Of a stretch of 64,000 nt of DNA, positions 31,431-43,712 are shown in pieces (position 1 is the stretch's first letter; each line of letters begins with the position of its first letter). Under the pieces are notes generated by a model, which saw nothing but the letters and a program-made list of their open reading frames with translations, was not told where the DNA came from and ran no database searches. The stretch is from Terfezia claveryi. Lineage: Eukaryota > Ascomycota > Pezizomycetes > Pezizales > Pezizaceae. The stretch is taken from assembly GCA_015179025.1 (NCBI GenBank), contig WHUX01000218.1, positions 1 to 64,000 of the forward strand, given 5' to 3'. A program made the translations under genes and the position numbers.

Positions 31431-31734
31431 GTACAGGCCGCCTAAGTTCGTTCTCAGTATATGCTTTACTATCCGGTTACATACGCGCCATCACGGCCAG
31501 ATTCACTTCCCCGCTGCTTGAATCCAGTCCGGATTCCGGCTCCCTCGTATCGGCCCGGATTGGGTCGCTCACCGAGTACTATTTTTTAAGAATAACAATC
31601 CAAAAAAAAAACCTTGTACAGGATTTAGGGGAAATTGAAGCGATGCTGTATGCTATCCCTATCCACAAGCGACATGGAGAATCTAGATCTACCCGACAAG
31701 CACGTACACAATGATCAAGCAACTTCGGAGGGGC

Positions 31735-32300
31735 CAGCAAATCCTGGGTCTTTTGGGGGGTGGCAGGGGTGCCCGCTGGGGCCTGGTTGGCCAGAGCTCG
31801 AGTCAGGTTTGGACAGTGAGGCTGTTCCCGGCTAAATCCTCGCGAAGAAGGATAATTTCATCCTACGCAGCCTGAAGCTGAGTTCGGGTTGCCTGGATGT
31901 CTGTTCGGGTAGTTTGGAGGTCTGCCTGGGTCAAGCTGAGATCGTTGCCCAGTTCATCTCCAATGATGTGTGTAGCCTTGAATATATTGATGATCTCGTT
32001 GCGATATTGTAGCCAGGTCACGGGGTCTGTTGGGATTGGAAGGCCCTCCAGGCCTGGAATCTGGCTCCTGGGAGCTGCGTATTTGATTCGGGATTCATGA
32101 GAGCCGTACCAGTTGGACCCAAATTGATCCAACATAGTGGGAGAAGGCGACCAAGGGTTACGACTGGGCTAGGTGCTGGGCATCGCACACGTAGAATCCG
32201 GATCGGCTAGGAGGGCCGAGACGGAGAGAGAGCGGGAGCGACAGGAGAGTCAGAGGGGGACGAGGTTACGAGGGGCTTGTGCCAACCAGACTACGAGGAT
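31735..32300 (-). mobile_element. Gypsy relic, minus strand: gag N-terminus and LTR edge
   Basis: Minus-strand ORF 32135-31863 gives NWYGSHESRIKYAAPRSQ, then a PIPTDPVTW.QYRNEIINIF stretch. It is a diverged relative of gag at 58559 (PIPSGPNELNAYRREIIDIF). Upstream on that strand, GGCGACCAAGGGTTACG and ATCGCACACGTAG at 32140-32200 match the LTR end region of the family. It appears to be a different, older subfamily than the copies at 1 and 58000. Confidence 0.6.
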
Positions 32301-33670
32301 GCGAGAGATCAAGTACCGTATTAATTCGCAAGTAAGACAGTAACACTCGGCATGGTGTATATCTACAGTAACAGCCTAAGCTTGGCCAAGAAATCCGAAT
32401 CGTGTATTAGTCAGCAAGTCTTCCATGGTTATCTATGTAGTCTCATGCCAAGTGGTTATCTTGAGTTGACTGACGCAGCCGGTTTCTTACACTCATCACC
32501 AACCTCACTTGTTCCAATGTCAATTCTGCTGGCATCTCGTTGCAGAAATTTGGCAAGCGGACACAGAAGATGAAGGTTCCGACCTTGAGAATCTAGATGA
32601 TGAGGCGGAGGCAGATAAAAGTGATGATGAGCAGGGAGACTATATTACTGGAGAAGAGGCCGTTCAATTCGCTTGGGAGGAGATCGCGTAACAAGTAGAT
32701 ATCAATTATCAATAGTCGGGGTCTTTTATAAGACAGTATCTCGGATATAAGCTTGTACCATGTACAAATGACTCTCGTTACGTGCCAACCAGACTATCTC
32801 GTTACAAGCATATCGTCGGGACGGGGGGCGGTATGCTTATAATAACAGAGAGACATCAGGAACAGGAGGAGGATGCTCCGGATGGACCCAAAAAATCACT
32901 TGCAGTTATCCTGCGCTGGACATGCTGCCGCCTGCGTTCCATCTCAAGAATCGGCTAACATTTGAAGAACTCTTTTCAGAAGCAATAGAAATGCAGTATG
33001 TTGTATTGAATATTGTGAGTGTGTGTGATGCGTGTGTTGTGTAAGTATGTTGTACTGTAAGATTCAGCGTAACTGTAGTATTCTGTACGGGGTTATATTA
33101 TTTCAACTAGACTACGGAGTAGGTTATTTCTAGTCTGGTTATTTCTTATAATTCCTCAATTTGGTAAATGAGAATCGAACAAAACACACATCACATACCC
33201 TATTCTTTGGCTTGTCGTGAACCATATCAGATATCAAGTAGGTAGCTGTACCAACCCTAGATTCAACAGTTTTATTGTTGCAAACTAAATATCGTTTTAT
33301 TTGGTTAACTTCTGATTGTTCTCTCTCTACCAGCATGTGACGAGAAGGAAAAAGCAAGTACACTACATACTGCAGTACATACAGTAACTACAGCTGTATC
33401 AATTTAAAAGTCCCTATATCTACTTAAGTACCCGTATCATATAAAATTCCTCGCACCTCATGATTATACCATACACCAACGAGCCATGGTATGTCCGCTG
33501 CTACATACTGAGCTCCCGGTATCTGCGTACCACCAGCATCGAGGAGCGTGTCCTTGGGATAATTAACCTTTGTTTAGATAATTTTTCCTTATACAATCTC
33601 TACTTAGTATCAAACACATCATTCAGCGAAACCCCGCTCCCCAACAGACTCGCTCTATTCTCTCTCGATC
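32301..33670. other. Intergenic region with repeat motifs
   Basis: Contains GTGCCAACCAGACTA at 32279-32293 and 32782-32796, and the conserved hairpin GTTACAAGCATAT..GGTATGCTTATAATAAC at about 32801-32860. A short acidic ORF (32509-32691, SDDEQGDYITGEEAVQFAWE) might be the end of a broken gene. No complete gene recognised. The last 200 bp are the likely promoter of the gene at 33671. Confidence 0.4.
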
Positions 33671-35478
33671 ATGGCCGGAGCTACAGGTACCGCTGCAGTA
33701 CCAGGAAAAAGGGAAACAAGCGCCCTAAAAACCCTGCACGGGGTGATAATGCTCTGTCTCTTCGCCCTGTTAATGTTGACTGGCGACGCCGCCGACAACA
33801 TCGGCAGAACGCCGCAATTAAAGACGAAATATCACGTCCCGTATCTGAGAGAAGTGGCCATAACTTTACCTATTTTTGTACTTTTCTCACTGTTTTATTT
33901 TATCAATATGTTTCTTGGGCTAAGAGGACTCACAGACCGCAATTTCTTTGATCTTTGTTTGCGCAATACTCCCGAGAGTACATTACGACCCTCCACAAAA
34001 TCCACCAAACCCAAGGAAGGAAATGGAGTGGTTTGCGATTGCGGGCATAGGGCAGCTGATCATTGCAGGCCTACTCATCACATTGACGGCGCTCCAGGCG
34101 ACGTTTCTCCCTCGGCCACTGGGGCAATGCAAGAACCTCAGACAACTCGGGGAAATCAGCTATCTAGATGTCATAGCAAAGGCTATCATGTCTCATTATG
34201 CAAAGTCCAAGGGCAGGGGCAGTGTGTGTGCTAAGATGGTACAGAATTGGAGGTTCCAAATTGCAAATATGTGAGAGAATTTTGTTTTATCATTTCATTT
34301 TTCCCGAATGATATGTCCTGGTTGATATCTTCAGTCAAGAGGCTTATTTGATCATTACTGCTGCATACAGAATTTTACTGGGCACAGCTGGGCTGTTTTG
34401 CCTGCTCCATGCAGCCCGAAAGAGTCGCAGTGAAACCGACGCACGTATACGGTTTGAAAATAGGCTCAAAGAGCGCGGTATCGGAATGCCAATCACTAGT
34501 AGTATCGACACAGTACAGGGCTGCGAGGACGTGGAAATGGGCCTAGCACCCAAACTTTCCTACTCCCACGATAAAGATTTGGCCAGGACCTCAATTACAC
34601 AAATTGACAGTACCTTTCTCTCAGTCCCCTTACCCCGTAGCTGTGAGCACTATCTGCAACGAGCCCTCAGTGCATATGACCTCCTCTCCACGATCGCCGC
34701 TGAATGCCACTACCACGATATGTGGAACCTGATGCTCGTCTCCCGTGGGATTCGTTCCGCCATCTTCGGTACTACGACCCAACGTAGGCTCTGGAAGAAA
34801 TCCCTATGCAGTCACTCCACAAACCAACACTCCCAGAACGAGCTCTACCCCTCCAATACCAGTGCCGCAGACGGACTCCCGGTTATGCTGATCAGGTGTT
34901 TTGCTTGTGGGAGCCCTATGTGCAAGGATTGCGAAAACAAAAGTGAGCCGTTTCAGGCTGAGACAATTCGGCATTTGCGTGACTGCAGGCCATGTTGTGG
35001 GGTGTGTTTTAGGGCAAAACATTGTTTCTTGTCTCGTGGGGGTAAGGGGGATATTGATCCAGGGACGATGCTCCCGGGAAAATGTGACTGCGGACTTGGA
35101 CACTTGGACCCAGAGCCACAACCAACGGAAGACATGCCGACCCTCACTTTTGGCAACAGTAGGACAATATGCTATGCTAGGTCTGCGTCACGTGGAGATC
35201 CTACTGTGTCTCCGGTGGAGGTGTGTAAGGTGTGTAAAGGGAAGACTGATACGGAGATGCTAAGCATGAGGGGGTATGGTGCGGGGAATAGAGTGCGGAC
35301 AGCTATTCAGACTGAGAGATCGTTTTTACCAGATTTAAAGAGAGTCCCGGGATTCAAATGCCACCACTGCGAGCGAGAGTTTAGGAGGGGGGAGCTTGTG
35401 TGGTGGGCTTGTGACTGGTGTGGGAAGGAGTGTCTAGAGGGGTTCCATAGCCAAATGGGGGAAACAATTGCACCCTGA
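33671..35478 (+). CDS. Multi-pass membrane protein with F-box-like and cysteine-rich C-terminus; apparent frameshift
   Basis: The ATG at 33671 opens a segment with two hydrophobic helices (VIMLCLFALLMLTG; ITLPIFVLFSLFYFINMFLG) and LRGLTDRNFFDLCLRNTP. Near 34012-34020 the coding frame must shift by one base to enter the next helix (WFAIAGIGQLIIAGLLITL). No intron of suitable length is visible, so I read this as a one-base insertion or sequence error. A 64-bp intron (34271-34334, GTGAG..TTCAG) then joins to an exon opening with YLIITAAYRILLGTAGLFCL. The C-terminal half has an F-box-like helix stretch (YDLLSTIAAECHYHDMWNLM) and cysteine groups (CFACGSPMCKDC, CRPCCGVCF, CKVCKG, CHHCEREF, CDWCGKEC) that look zinc-binding. 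Family unknown. It may be a recent pseudogene. Confidence 0.65.
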
Positions 35479-36077
35479 TGCCTGTCTTTCGTTTCTGTTC
35501 TGTCTGGATGCACAGTCCTGTCTTCCAAAGTCGGCTTCACATATGCATCTACTCACTTGAATTTCCCTCCTTCTACATACTAATTAGCAATCCTTTGGTC
35601 CGGCAATTACCGGCGTCAGGTTTCTCAATGCTATTGCTGGATTCACCTTCATGGCAGCATGAACCTCAAGACGTATATGTACGTTGCTTATTTGTGGCAA
35701 GTTTAAACACATGAGTATCCCCTACTGCACGTCTCGATAGCAGTAGGTTATACTTCTTGGCCATCTCACAAACGATACCTGTTTGTCCTGCCCCTGGTCG
35801 TGAACGAATGGAATTCTCCCTCTTGTAAAACCACAAAGAGCTCCTTGCTCACGACATTGACACCCCTCAAACCTCACCCCATAATGTCCCAGAATTGTAA
35901 TACACAAGATACCCGAGCAGGGCCAGCTCCAAACAAGTCGCAGGAGAAAAAGAGGTGTATATATATATAAACCCGCGAGATAGCCAATATAGAACTCCAC
36001 ATTCAACCCAATCCAAATCTCCTCTTCCTCGCCCTGCTGATCACAATATTACCGACTCACCCTATCCCTGAAAACAC
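35479..36077. other. Convergent intergenic spacer
   Basis: Lies between the 3' ends of the plus-strand gene at 33671 and the minus-strand HSPA12-like gene. No gene features. An AT dinucleotide run (TATATATATATA, 35958-35969) is present. Confidence 0.5.
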
Positions 36078-38313
36078 CTACGCAAAATCTGCCGTAACCT
36101 CCCCATACCTCACCCCATCGACCCTCAACTCAAACCTCAAACTTGCACTCAACACGCTCATCTCCATCGTAAAGTGTAACCCCTCATACTCCGCATCTTT
36201 ACTATTCCTCCCCTTTGAGTATAAATACTTTGGTACTGTTGTCAAATCACTTCTCAGCTTACACACCGTCGTGACGTCGGGAGTTATGTGCGTAGGGGGA
36301 ATGAGCGAATCGCAGCAGACGAGTTCGTCGACGAGGATCCTAGAGTGGTGCGATTCGAAGGTGATGTAGAAGGGGAAGGAGATAGATTTATCGTCGGAGA
36401 CCTCGGTTCCCTATGCGGTTGCAGGGAGAGTGAGCTATTTGTGAACAAAGTCAAGAATTTGGGTGCATGTCTCTCGGGACGGGAGAGTTTACCTTTGCTA
36501 TATACCACTTGATCTGATTTTCCGCTAACCATTTCTCGCGGGTCGTATCCCAGAATTTATGGATCTCGTCGTGTCGCCCTTCATCAAAGTACTCCCAGTA
36601 CTTGACTCCATAATGATGTCTACTCCTTCGAGTTTGGACGATAGTTTCCATACCCCGGATTACAGCTCCTCGGACCACTGCAGTCCAAGCATCGACTGGT
36701 TGTAAGACAACATCTGGATTGGAGGCAGTGCCGAGTATAGATGTGTATTTCTCTTTCAGCCGGGTGAATAGATATTCCGAAGAACCAAAACCTCCAACAA
36801 GAAGTATGCTCTAAAGGACCGTTAGTCGATGAATGTGTGGGGCTTGGAGTGGGGTTAAAAGTGTACCGTGACTTGTTTCCCCTTGTTCTGTACAGCTTGA
36901 ATTTGACCATCTACAAGCTTGATCACTTCTTGTATAATTGGCTCGAATATTCCTTGAACCTCTTCCCTGAATGTTGATGATCATCCCACATCAGCGCCCT
37001 ACTCTCGGAAAGAAAGATGATTTTCATGCGAGAACTCACCTGGTAACACTCATAAACCCACAATCAATGCCCAACACCTCATCGTCCGGTAGTCCCGGGA
37101 ACTGAATTGGGAAAACATCTTGATCTTCCCCATCTACAAACACCCTCTTCACGTACTCCTCCCAACTCTTCAACGCCGCCAGCTTCGTCTTCTCCTTCAT
37201 CGCATAAAACAGGTTTGCCCCCAGTCTCTCTTTTACAAATGCCTCAAACCGCCGATTTAAGAACGCCGACCCACATAAATCCCCAGTACCGGTCACGCTT
37301 TCTTTGATTTGTAAACTAGGTTGTGTCCGTACTATCTCGTATGAGATTAAATCCACGGTCCCACCTCCAGCATCACAAACAACAAAGTTATCCCCGACTT
37401 GTAGATTCCCCGGTTGTATGGATTTAAGGGTGTACAATGCCGCTGCCTCGGGTTCGCTAATTAACCGTATTTGAAAGCATCGTGCCATCCCTGTCCTCTC
37501 TGCGGCCATAAGCGTGGCATGTTTACTCTTATCGCTCCACACCGCCGGGCATGTCAACACCCATTCTATCCTTGTATTGTCCACAAATGTCTTCCCCAAT
37601 GCCCTGGTCAGCGTGACCATGGTATGGTCATATAGCATTTGTAGGTAGTCGCGGACAACATCGGTGATCGTCCGGGGTGTCGTTGATAGAGAGATGGTTC
37701 GGAGTTGCGCTTGGATGTTTGGAAGAGAGACGAAATCGGGAGGTTTCTGTTGAGGATCGAGGAAGAGTTTAAAGCACTCGATGCAATTTTGGAAGGGCTT
37801 TACTTGGAAACCCCACTTGGGTGGGGACCCATCGCGCTCGTATGCTATCTTTGAGGGAACTTTCGGGGAAGTGAGGTTGATACCGCCTGGCCAGCTCTAC
37901 AAATGGGGGTTTTCGTTAGATCATACTGGAGGCTTGGACCCGATTATACGCATCCAGGAAGATTAATTACCACTCACCTGAATAACATGTATGTCTTGCG
38001 GGGTACCCGTATACCCCCAGGCAACACTACATGTGGCACATTAGCACATTAGGCTTCGTCTATCTTCCGGATTCTCGTCGGCAACCCACCCACTATACGT
38101 CGTTCCAAAGTCCACACCCACAATAATCCTCTGCGAACTTGGATCTACTGTGGTCCCCGCCCCAGTCCCAGCATCATTGTTCGCTCCGGGGGATGGCGAC
38201 TGCGACCCCAGGCCCAGTGCGCCTGCACCTATTTGCGCAGTGTAGTTTTCTCCTAACCTCGCCTTCTCTAGCAGCCGCGTAAGCGTGAGCTCTGAATTAC
38301 CAGCTGGGTTCAT
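36078..38313 (-). CDS. HSPA12-like HSP70-family ATPase (626 aa, six exons)
   Basis: Exons 38313-38090, 38026-37978, 37896-37040, 36966-36867, 36810-36493 and 36410-36078 total 1881 nt and keep one frame. All introns have GT..AG ends and are 56-82 bp. The N-terminal 55 residues are variable. ATPase motifs follow in order: phosphate 1 (IIVGVDFGTTYSGVAW, codon split across intron 1), SEPEAAALY, phosphate 2 (VCDAGGGTVDLISYE) and the adenosine motif (SILLVGGFGSSEYL). ENQIKWYIAKG is characteristic of the HSPA12/fungal HSP70-like group. The substrate-binding domain of canonical HSP70 is replaced by a short beta-rich C-terminus. The fold and family are clear; its client or pathway is unknown. These genes are often multi-copy in filamentous fungi. 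Confidence 0.9.
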
Positions 38314-39301
38314 CTATGATGTGTCGTCTCGGGAATTGTACGCAGGACCACAGACGCACTACGGGGTTGCTGTCTAGAACTGGGGGATGCCTGCGATGGT
38401 GTAAACACGTCGAGCGGCCGTAACAGCAATCCAGAGGCGTTTCAGATTGTCTGTGCAACTCATAAGCTTCTTCGCTCGTTATATTCTCCTGGGACTCAGC
38501 CCACGATCAAGGCACATGCGGAACAACGATGTGTTCCCGCACAGCCAATAATGCATCTCAGCTCACCTCCAACACCGTGTTATTATTAGTCGCTGCGTAG
38601 TGTTCGGTCAAAGGTATCGCACGCGGATTATTTTCCAAGCTTCAGATGCAATATCGGGGTGTGTGTGGGGGGGAGAAACGCCTCGCCAGCGTACCGAAAA
38701 CTCGTTTCCGGCGTGCCTGTATAGCCGGGGAAGGATATGGAGCAGCAGGAACGGAGGGCCAGACGGGGCTTTGCTTTCCATCCCACCCCTGCCTTCAGCG
38801 GCGGGGCTGCTGCTCGCGGTGCAGACTGCAGGCACTCGAGCAGGAGGACATGGGGTCCCCCGCCAACCGCCAGCTGTACAGCGTATGCAGAAAGTGCCAA
38901 GACCGACTCTGCATATGCAACCGACGATGCAGTGCGTGAGCTATGCAGCGCGAGAGCTATGCAGACACCGCCGGATATGCATCATCTGTGGTGTACCTAG
39001 CTGTGCCAACCAACTACCTGTGGTGGTGATTGGGGCGCCTCCCCCCCACCGCATGCATCTGGTCACAGTACTCTACACAAACACATACAACCCTCCACTG
39101 TTCTTGAATCTTGTCACGCATCAAAGTACCAATTCCTCACAGCTTTATCTACGCCAAAACTCATGTAACCTGGCCTACTCTGTATCACTGGAATCCAGCA
39201 CAATCCCCCACAACTTCCCACCTCGACTCTTCCTCCTGCATCCGTACGCAACCCCCCTCCGGCAGTCCCGATAACCCCGCCTCCTCCCACTCCCCCCGAG
39301 C
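38314..39301. other. Divergent intergenic region with chance ORFs
   Basis: Upstream region shared by the HSPA12-like gene (leftward) and the gene at 39302 (rightward), so it probably carries both promoters. Several overlapping ORFs on both strands between 38600 and 39274 are Arg/Pro/Cys-rich translations of GC-rich DNA and show no domain. Confidence 0.45.
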
Positions 39302-41160
39302 ATGCTACGACCCAACGGCGGCCGTCAAGCACTTCGGAAAACCGTCGCCAATCTGCGACTGGACAATGACGCTCCTGGACCAGCATCGGCTTCGTCTTCA
39401 TCACTCCCACTCCCGGAGCGGAATAGCAATACAGCCGCAGGCTCACCCATGCCTGGGATATTCCCTGAGTCTCCGCAGCAGCCGGAATATAATGCAGAGG
39501 ATGCAAGCGATCTAGATACCGAGCTTGGAGGAGAAGGCGAGGATGGAAGAGGAGGAGACTCGTTCCAACTCTATGGGCACAGTAATGATAGTGCGGACTT
39601 GTATAGTATAAATAGTACGAGTGGCTTTCGGGAGACGACTGAAGAGCTAGATGGATTGGCTGTGGAGAATATAGTGCTGAGGGAGGATTTTGGAAGGCTG
39701 AGTTCCTTTTTGCAGAGGGTGAGTTGGATCCGCAGTTGCAGCTGGAATCAGAGTACTGTGGGAGTCACATAGGGGCAAAGGAGAACGCGGGGTGAAAAAG
39801 TGGAGGAGCTATCATTCACCTCTAACGTAAATCCCCACCCAACAGAATCACCCAGATATATACGCCCAATTCTCCTCTTCATCCCCCTACAGCGAACCCG
39901 CTCCTCCGCCGCCGCCTCCTCCTCCTCCACCTCCGCCTCGAAATTCCTCCCTAGGCCCCATCCCCACCCCCACCTCCCTCGAGTCCCTTCTCAAACGCAA
40001 AGAGCACGATCTCGCCGCCCTGCACGCCCTCCGGACCCAGCAAGACTCCGAACTCAACTCTCTCCGCAAACAAGTCAAGGGCCTGCAAGACTTTATAATC
40101 CAATCCCGAAACAAAACCCAGACATTAGAAGGAATCGTGGATTTGGACGATGTTTACTTCGAACGGGAGTTCAAACAGCTTGCTGCTAGTGTGCGGGATT
40201 GGTGTTGGAAGTTATCTCGGGGATCTGGGATTTTTGTGGGTGAGGAGGAGGATAGAGTTGTTACAGGGGCGGGAGCTGGGAAGGGGAAGGGGAAGGGGAA
40301 GGAAGGGGAGGAGGTAGAGAGGAAACCGTTTTTGATTAAGGAGGAGATTGAGCGATTGATGAAGACCCATAGCAAGATTGGGGTTATTACAGCGTTTGTT
40401 GTAGATAAAATGTGGGTGGGGTGTTGGTGCCGGTATGCACCGGGGTTAAGTAATGAAGAAGAAGAAGTTCTGCGTGTGCTCGAGGGCGAGATGCGAAAGA
40501 GTGACAAAAGTAAGGAAAACACCTCCTTCTTCATGTGCATTTCTCTATGTGATCGGTATGATGGGCGGACTAACCCCCCACTTAGTCCCCATGGCCTCTG
40601 TCAACCGCTGGCGAGCATCCACCCTCGCCCTCCTCTCCAAATCACCCTCCACTTCCACCACTATCGCCACACAAACCACCATCCTCACTTCCACCATCAT
40701 ACATACCCTCTCTCGGCTTCTCGTCCCACCTGTATCCGCCACAAGCACTACCACCTCAAATCCGGCCACCAACACTACCAGCCCACCAACAACACAACCT
40801 ACAACCCGCCCTAGCCCCTCTGATGAACGCTCCCTAGCCCGTATTCTTCAAAAAGCAATGATCCTCTACTCCCAACTCCGCGCTCAACGTGCCCGGTTCG
40901 AATTAATCTATCCAGATAAAGGTGATGGGTACGATTGTAGGACGATGGAGGACGCAAGTGACATTGTGGTGTATGATGAGGAGGATTTGATGGGGGGCAG
41001 GGTGGGGGCGGTGTCGTTCCCCGGGTTGGTCAAGTGGGGAGAGGAGCAAGAGGGCGGGAGAGGGAGAGGGGAAGGTGAGGGGAGCGCGGGGGCGGGGAAG
41101 CCGAGAGTATTAGTGAAAGCGAGGGTGTTGTGCATGGTGCCAGAGGAACCGGATGAGTAG
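39302..41160 (+). CDS. Coiled-coil and polyproline protein of unknown function (551 aa, three exons)
   Basis: Exons 39302-39718, 39846-40509 and 40586-41160 total 1656 nt. Introns are 127 bp (GTGAGT..CAACAG, phase 0) and 76 bp (GTAAGG..CTTAG, phase 1). Residues 1-140 are acidic and Ser-rich, with a short helix at the exon 1 end (LVE-type, VENIVLREDFGRLSSFLQR). Exon 2 opens with a run of about 13 prolines after SEPAPP. A coiled coil follows (SLLKRKEHDLAALHALR, SLRKQVKGLQDFI), then a helical region with DWCWKLSR and MWVGCWCRY. Exon 3 holds WRASTLALL, a Ser/Thr-rich linker and a final domain ending VLCMVPEEPDE. No recognised family. Position of the ATG is inferred; an upstream exon cannot be excluded. 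Confidence 0.7.
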
Positions 41161-43712
41161 GCTTTACAGGAGAGCAGGTTTCTTGGAGATTTTCGGATAT
41201 TAATTGGGTGTATTTTTGAAGTGACGTACTTATATCCATATCTTCAGCATAGTGTATCTGAAATGGGGCCTTGATGAAGTAATCTGACCAGGGGAGAATA
41301 CCAGAGAAGGACGATTTCCGCAATGTGACCAGCCTGAGCTACACTGAGTAAGCGTCGGAAGCTTTCGCGATCCCTGATCAGATATTTAGGTTTGTCTTCT
41401 ATTAAATGACATCCATACCATTGGGTGTATGGAATTTCTTGCAATGTTGGCCCTTTGATTATTGGTCCCTCTCGTGACCGTAGATATATTCATTCATAAC
41501 TTATACCGTCGGTGGCACTCCTAACTCTGCTGTATCCTACCCAGCCTTGCTGTGGCTGCGAGATTTTGATGCCAGCGATCTTCCTTTGCCTAGCTGGCCA
41601 TATGTATATGAACAAAATGTGATAAGTTGGTTGTTTAAAAATGGCTTCCTGGGGGCGTCCTAGGAAATCATAGGATACGAATGAGGCGACGGAAATAGCA
41701 TAGTAGGATTTCTCTGGGATGTCTGTATTTCAGGGTAATGTTACATGGAAGAAAAGAAATTAACCGAAAATACCAACAAAACTTGATAAGAGGAGGGAAA
41801 AAAAAAGAGGATAATAATAATAACAAAAAAGCAATAAAGACAAAATATCAAAAGGTTCGATCTGTCTTTATATAGTACTGTACCTTTGACCTCCGCTGAT
41901 TACAGTATGGCCTTGGGTAAAGCAGCTAAAGGCCTTGAACCATGCATGTGTGGGGAGGTGCCGTGGAAATATATCCGTACGTCATGATATTTGAGAGTAA
42001 GATTATGTGGTGTGGACTGTGGTGTGGGCAGGAGATTAGAAATGGAGTGCGTGCATCTGAAAATTCATAAGCTATATACCTATAGACACCCTGAATAGGG
42101 CTGGTACCTTTTTATTTACTGCTAGCTTAGCTGACCCATCAGGTGTGGGGAAGCGGGGGGAGGAGGGGAGGGGGGAAGTAGAGGAAACGATCCAATGTAT
42201 GATGACGACAAGGACTAGAGGTAGCCTGCTTAGCCCTCCTATCCTGTTCCTTTTGTGCGAGTGAGAAAAAATGTTCTTGTAGGACATACTGATAATATAA
42301 TATACATAGGTACTTACCTAGCTATACTTTAATTGTAACATATATATTGCACATACTCTTGCTTGGATACAAGGAAGTATAGGACCATTCTCACCCGAGT
42401 CCACAGGGGTGTGCCGAGGATTACTACGGTGTTTTGTTCTTATTCCAGGCAAGGTCTGTCTCTACAATATTCGGCAGACCCGGAGCCTTGCATATAAATT
42501 CTAATGGTCAACTAACCTTTTGCCTTGATACACATGACACCTAGTGATTCACACGGTATCTGAACATTCGGGTGATACGAACTTGGCCGGCAAAGTCAAG
42601 ATATGGAAGTTGGAAGGTCCACCACACACATGGCATGAAGGCTTGGTGCCGTAGAAATGCTTCAGCGTCGAATTCTTTGGAAGTTTCTGCCAATCGCATT
42701 AACATACCAAATTTCGGCCTCGCTAATCAAGATCTGAATCGGGCTGATCTAACTGAAGATGGACGCCCGACTGCATGCCGCCGCTATTAAGAACACACCA
42801 CACCCGAACCCCCAGCCCGAGTCTGGTTGGCCATGCCGTAACCAGTGCCGATGCTGCATCTTCAAGTAGTGAGATCAGCTGAACTATAAAAGCTGGTGCG
42901 GGTACCTAAGTACAGTACTGCCGTGGAAATTGGAAATTAAAGCCCCCTACCCCTTTCCAAGATGACAGAAAACTTTTTGAGGAGATGCTTTGCACTGACC
43001 TAGGAGATGTTTAGTAAATACCTCAACAGCTTAAAGTGCATGTCTGAGAAGAGCGTCGCATTGCACAGATGTGACGAAAGCACGGAGGTTTTGGAGAGAT
43101 AGGGGGCTTTAACTTCCAATTTATACGGTACGTAATCTTGCGCCGGTATCTTGCCGTTACAGGATCCATGGTTTTCAAGAAGTAGGGCGTAACACAACAG
43201 TGTGCGGCACTTCAGGGTAACACGGATCAGCTGTAGTACCAGGTAACACGGCAAAGCGAAAAAAAAAAAAAAAAAAAAAGAACTGAGATTATGCAAATGC
43301 AACAACTTATTCTTAAATTCAGAATTGTAATACCCTATATGCATTCATAGCCCAGTATTTGCTTCAAGGATTTCATTTCCTTGAACTGTCATTGGTATTT
43401 AATTTAGACATAGAATTATGGAGCCTCACGTTAAACAACTTATGAATGGAAAGGAAAATCTTTGATTTTGTAGACTGTAAGGGGCAGAAGTGAGCAATGA
43501 AATAAAGAGTCTCATGTTTGGTTCAACTATTACAATTCAAAATCCTGCAAAATTTTCCGGAAAATGAAACTTGCTCATCGAACCCCCAATTCCCAGTTCC
43601 CAAACACTGATACATACCTCGACTGCGGTCCTTCGATATTCCTAAAATTTCCTCTTCATCCACTCATATACCCCAGAAGTGAGTGTAATCCTATACCAGG
43701 CTAGCGGAAACC
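41161..43712. other. 2.5-kb intergenic region, no supportable gene
   Basis: Noncoding by inspection: AT-rich, several poly-A/T tracts (for example 20 A at about 43260-43279) and no domain-bearing ORF. A GTCTGGTTGGCCA motif at 42821 is shared with other loci here. Confidence 0.5.

Noticed and set aside
34804..35263. Opposite-strand and alternate-frame ORFs over the cysteine-rich exon
   Set aside because: Shadows of the real frame, which has regular Cys pairs and connects through a good intron.
38600..39274. 224-codon plus-strand ORF and overlapping minus-strand ORFs
   Set aside because: Composition is that of GC-rich noncoding DNA, there are several mutually exclusive frames and no motif; likely promoter region.
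43260..43279. Poly-A run as a possible LINE insertion
   Set aside because: No LINE 3' end precedes it and no flanking duplication is visible.
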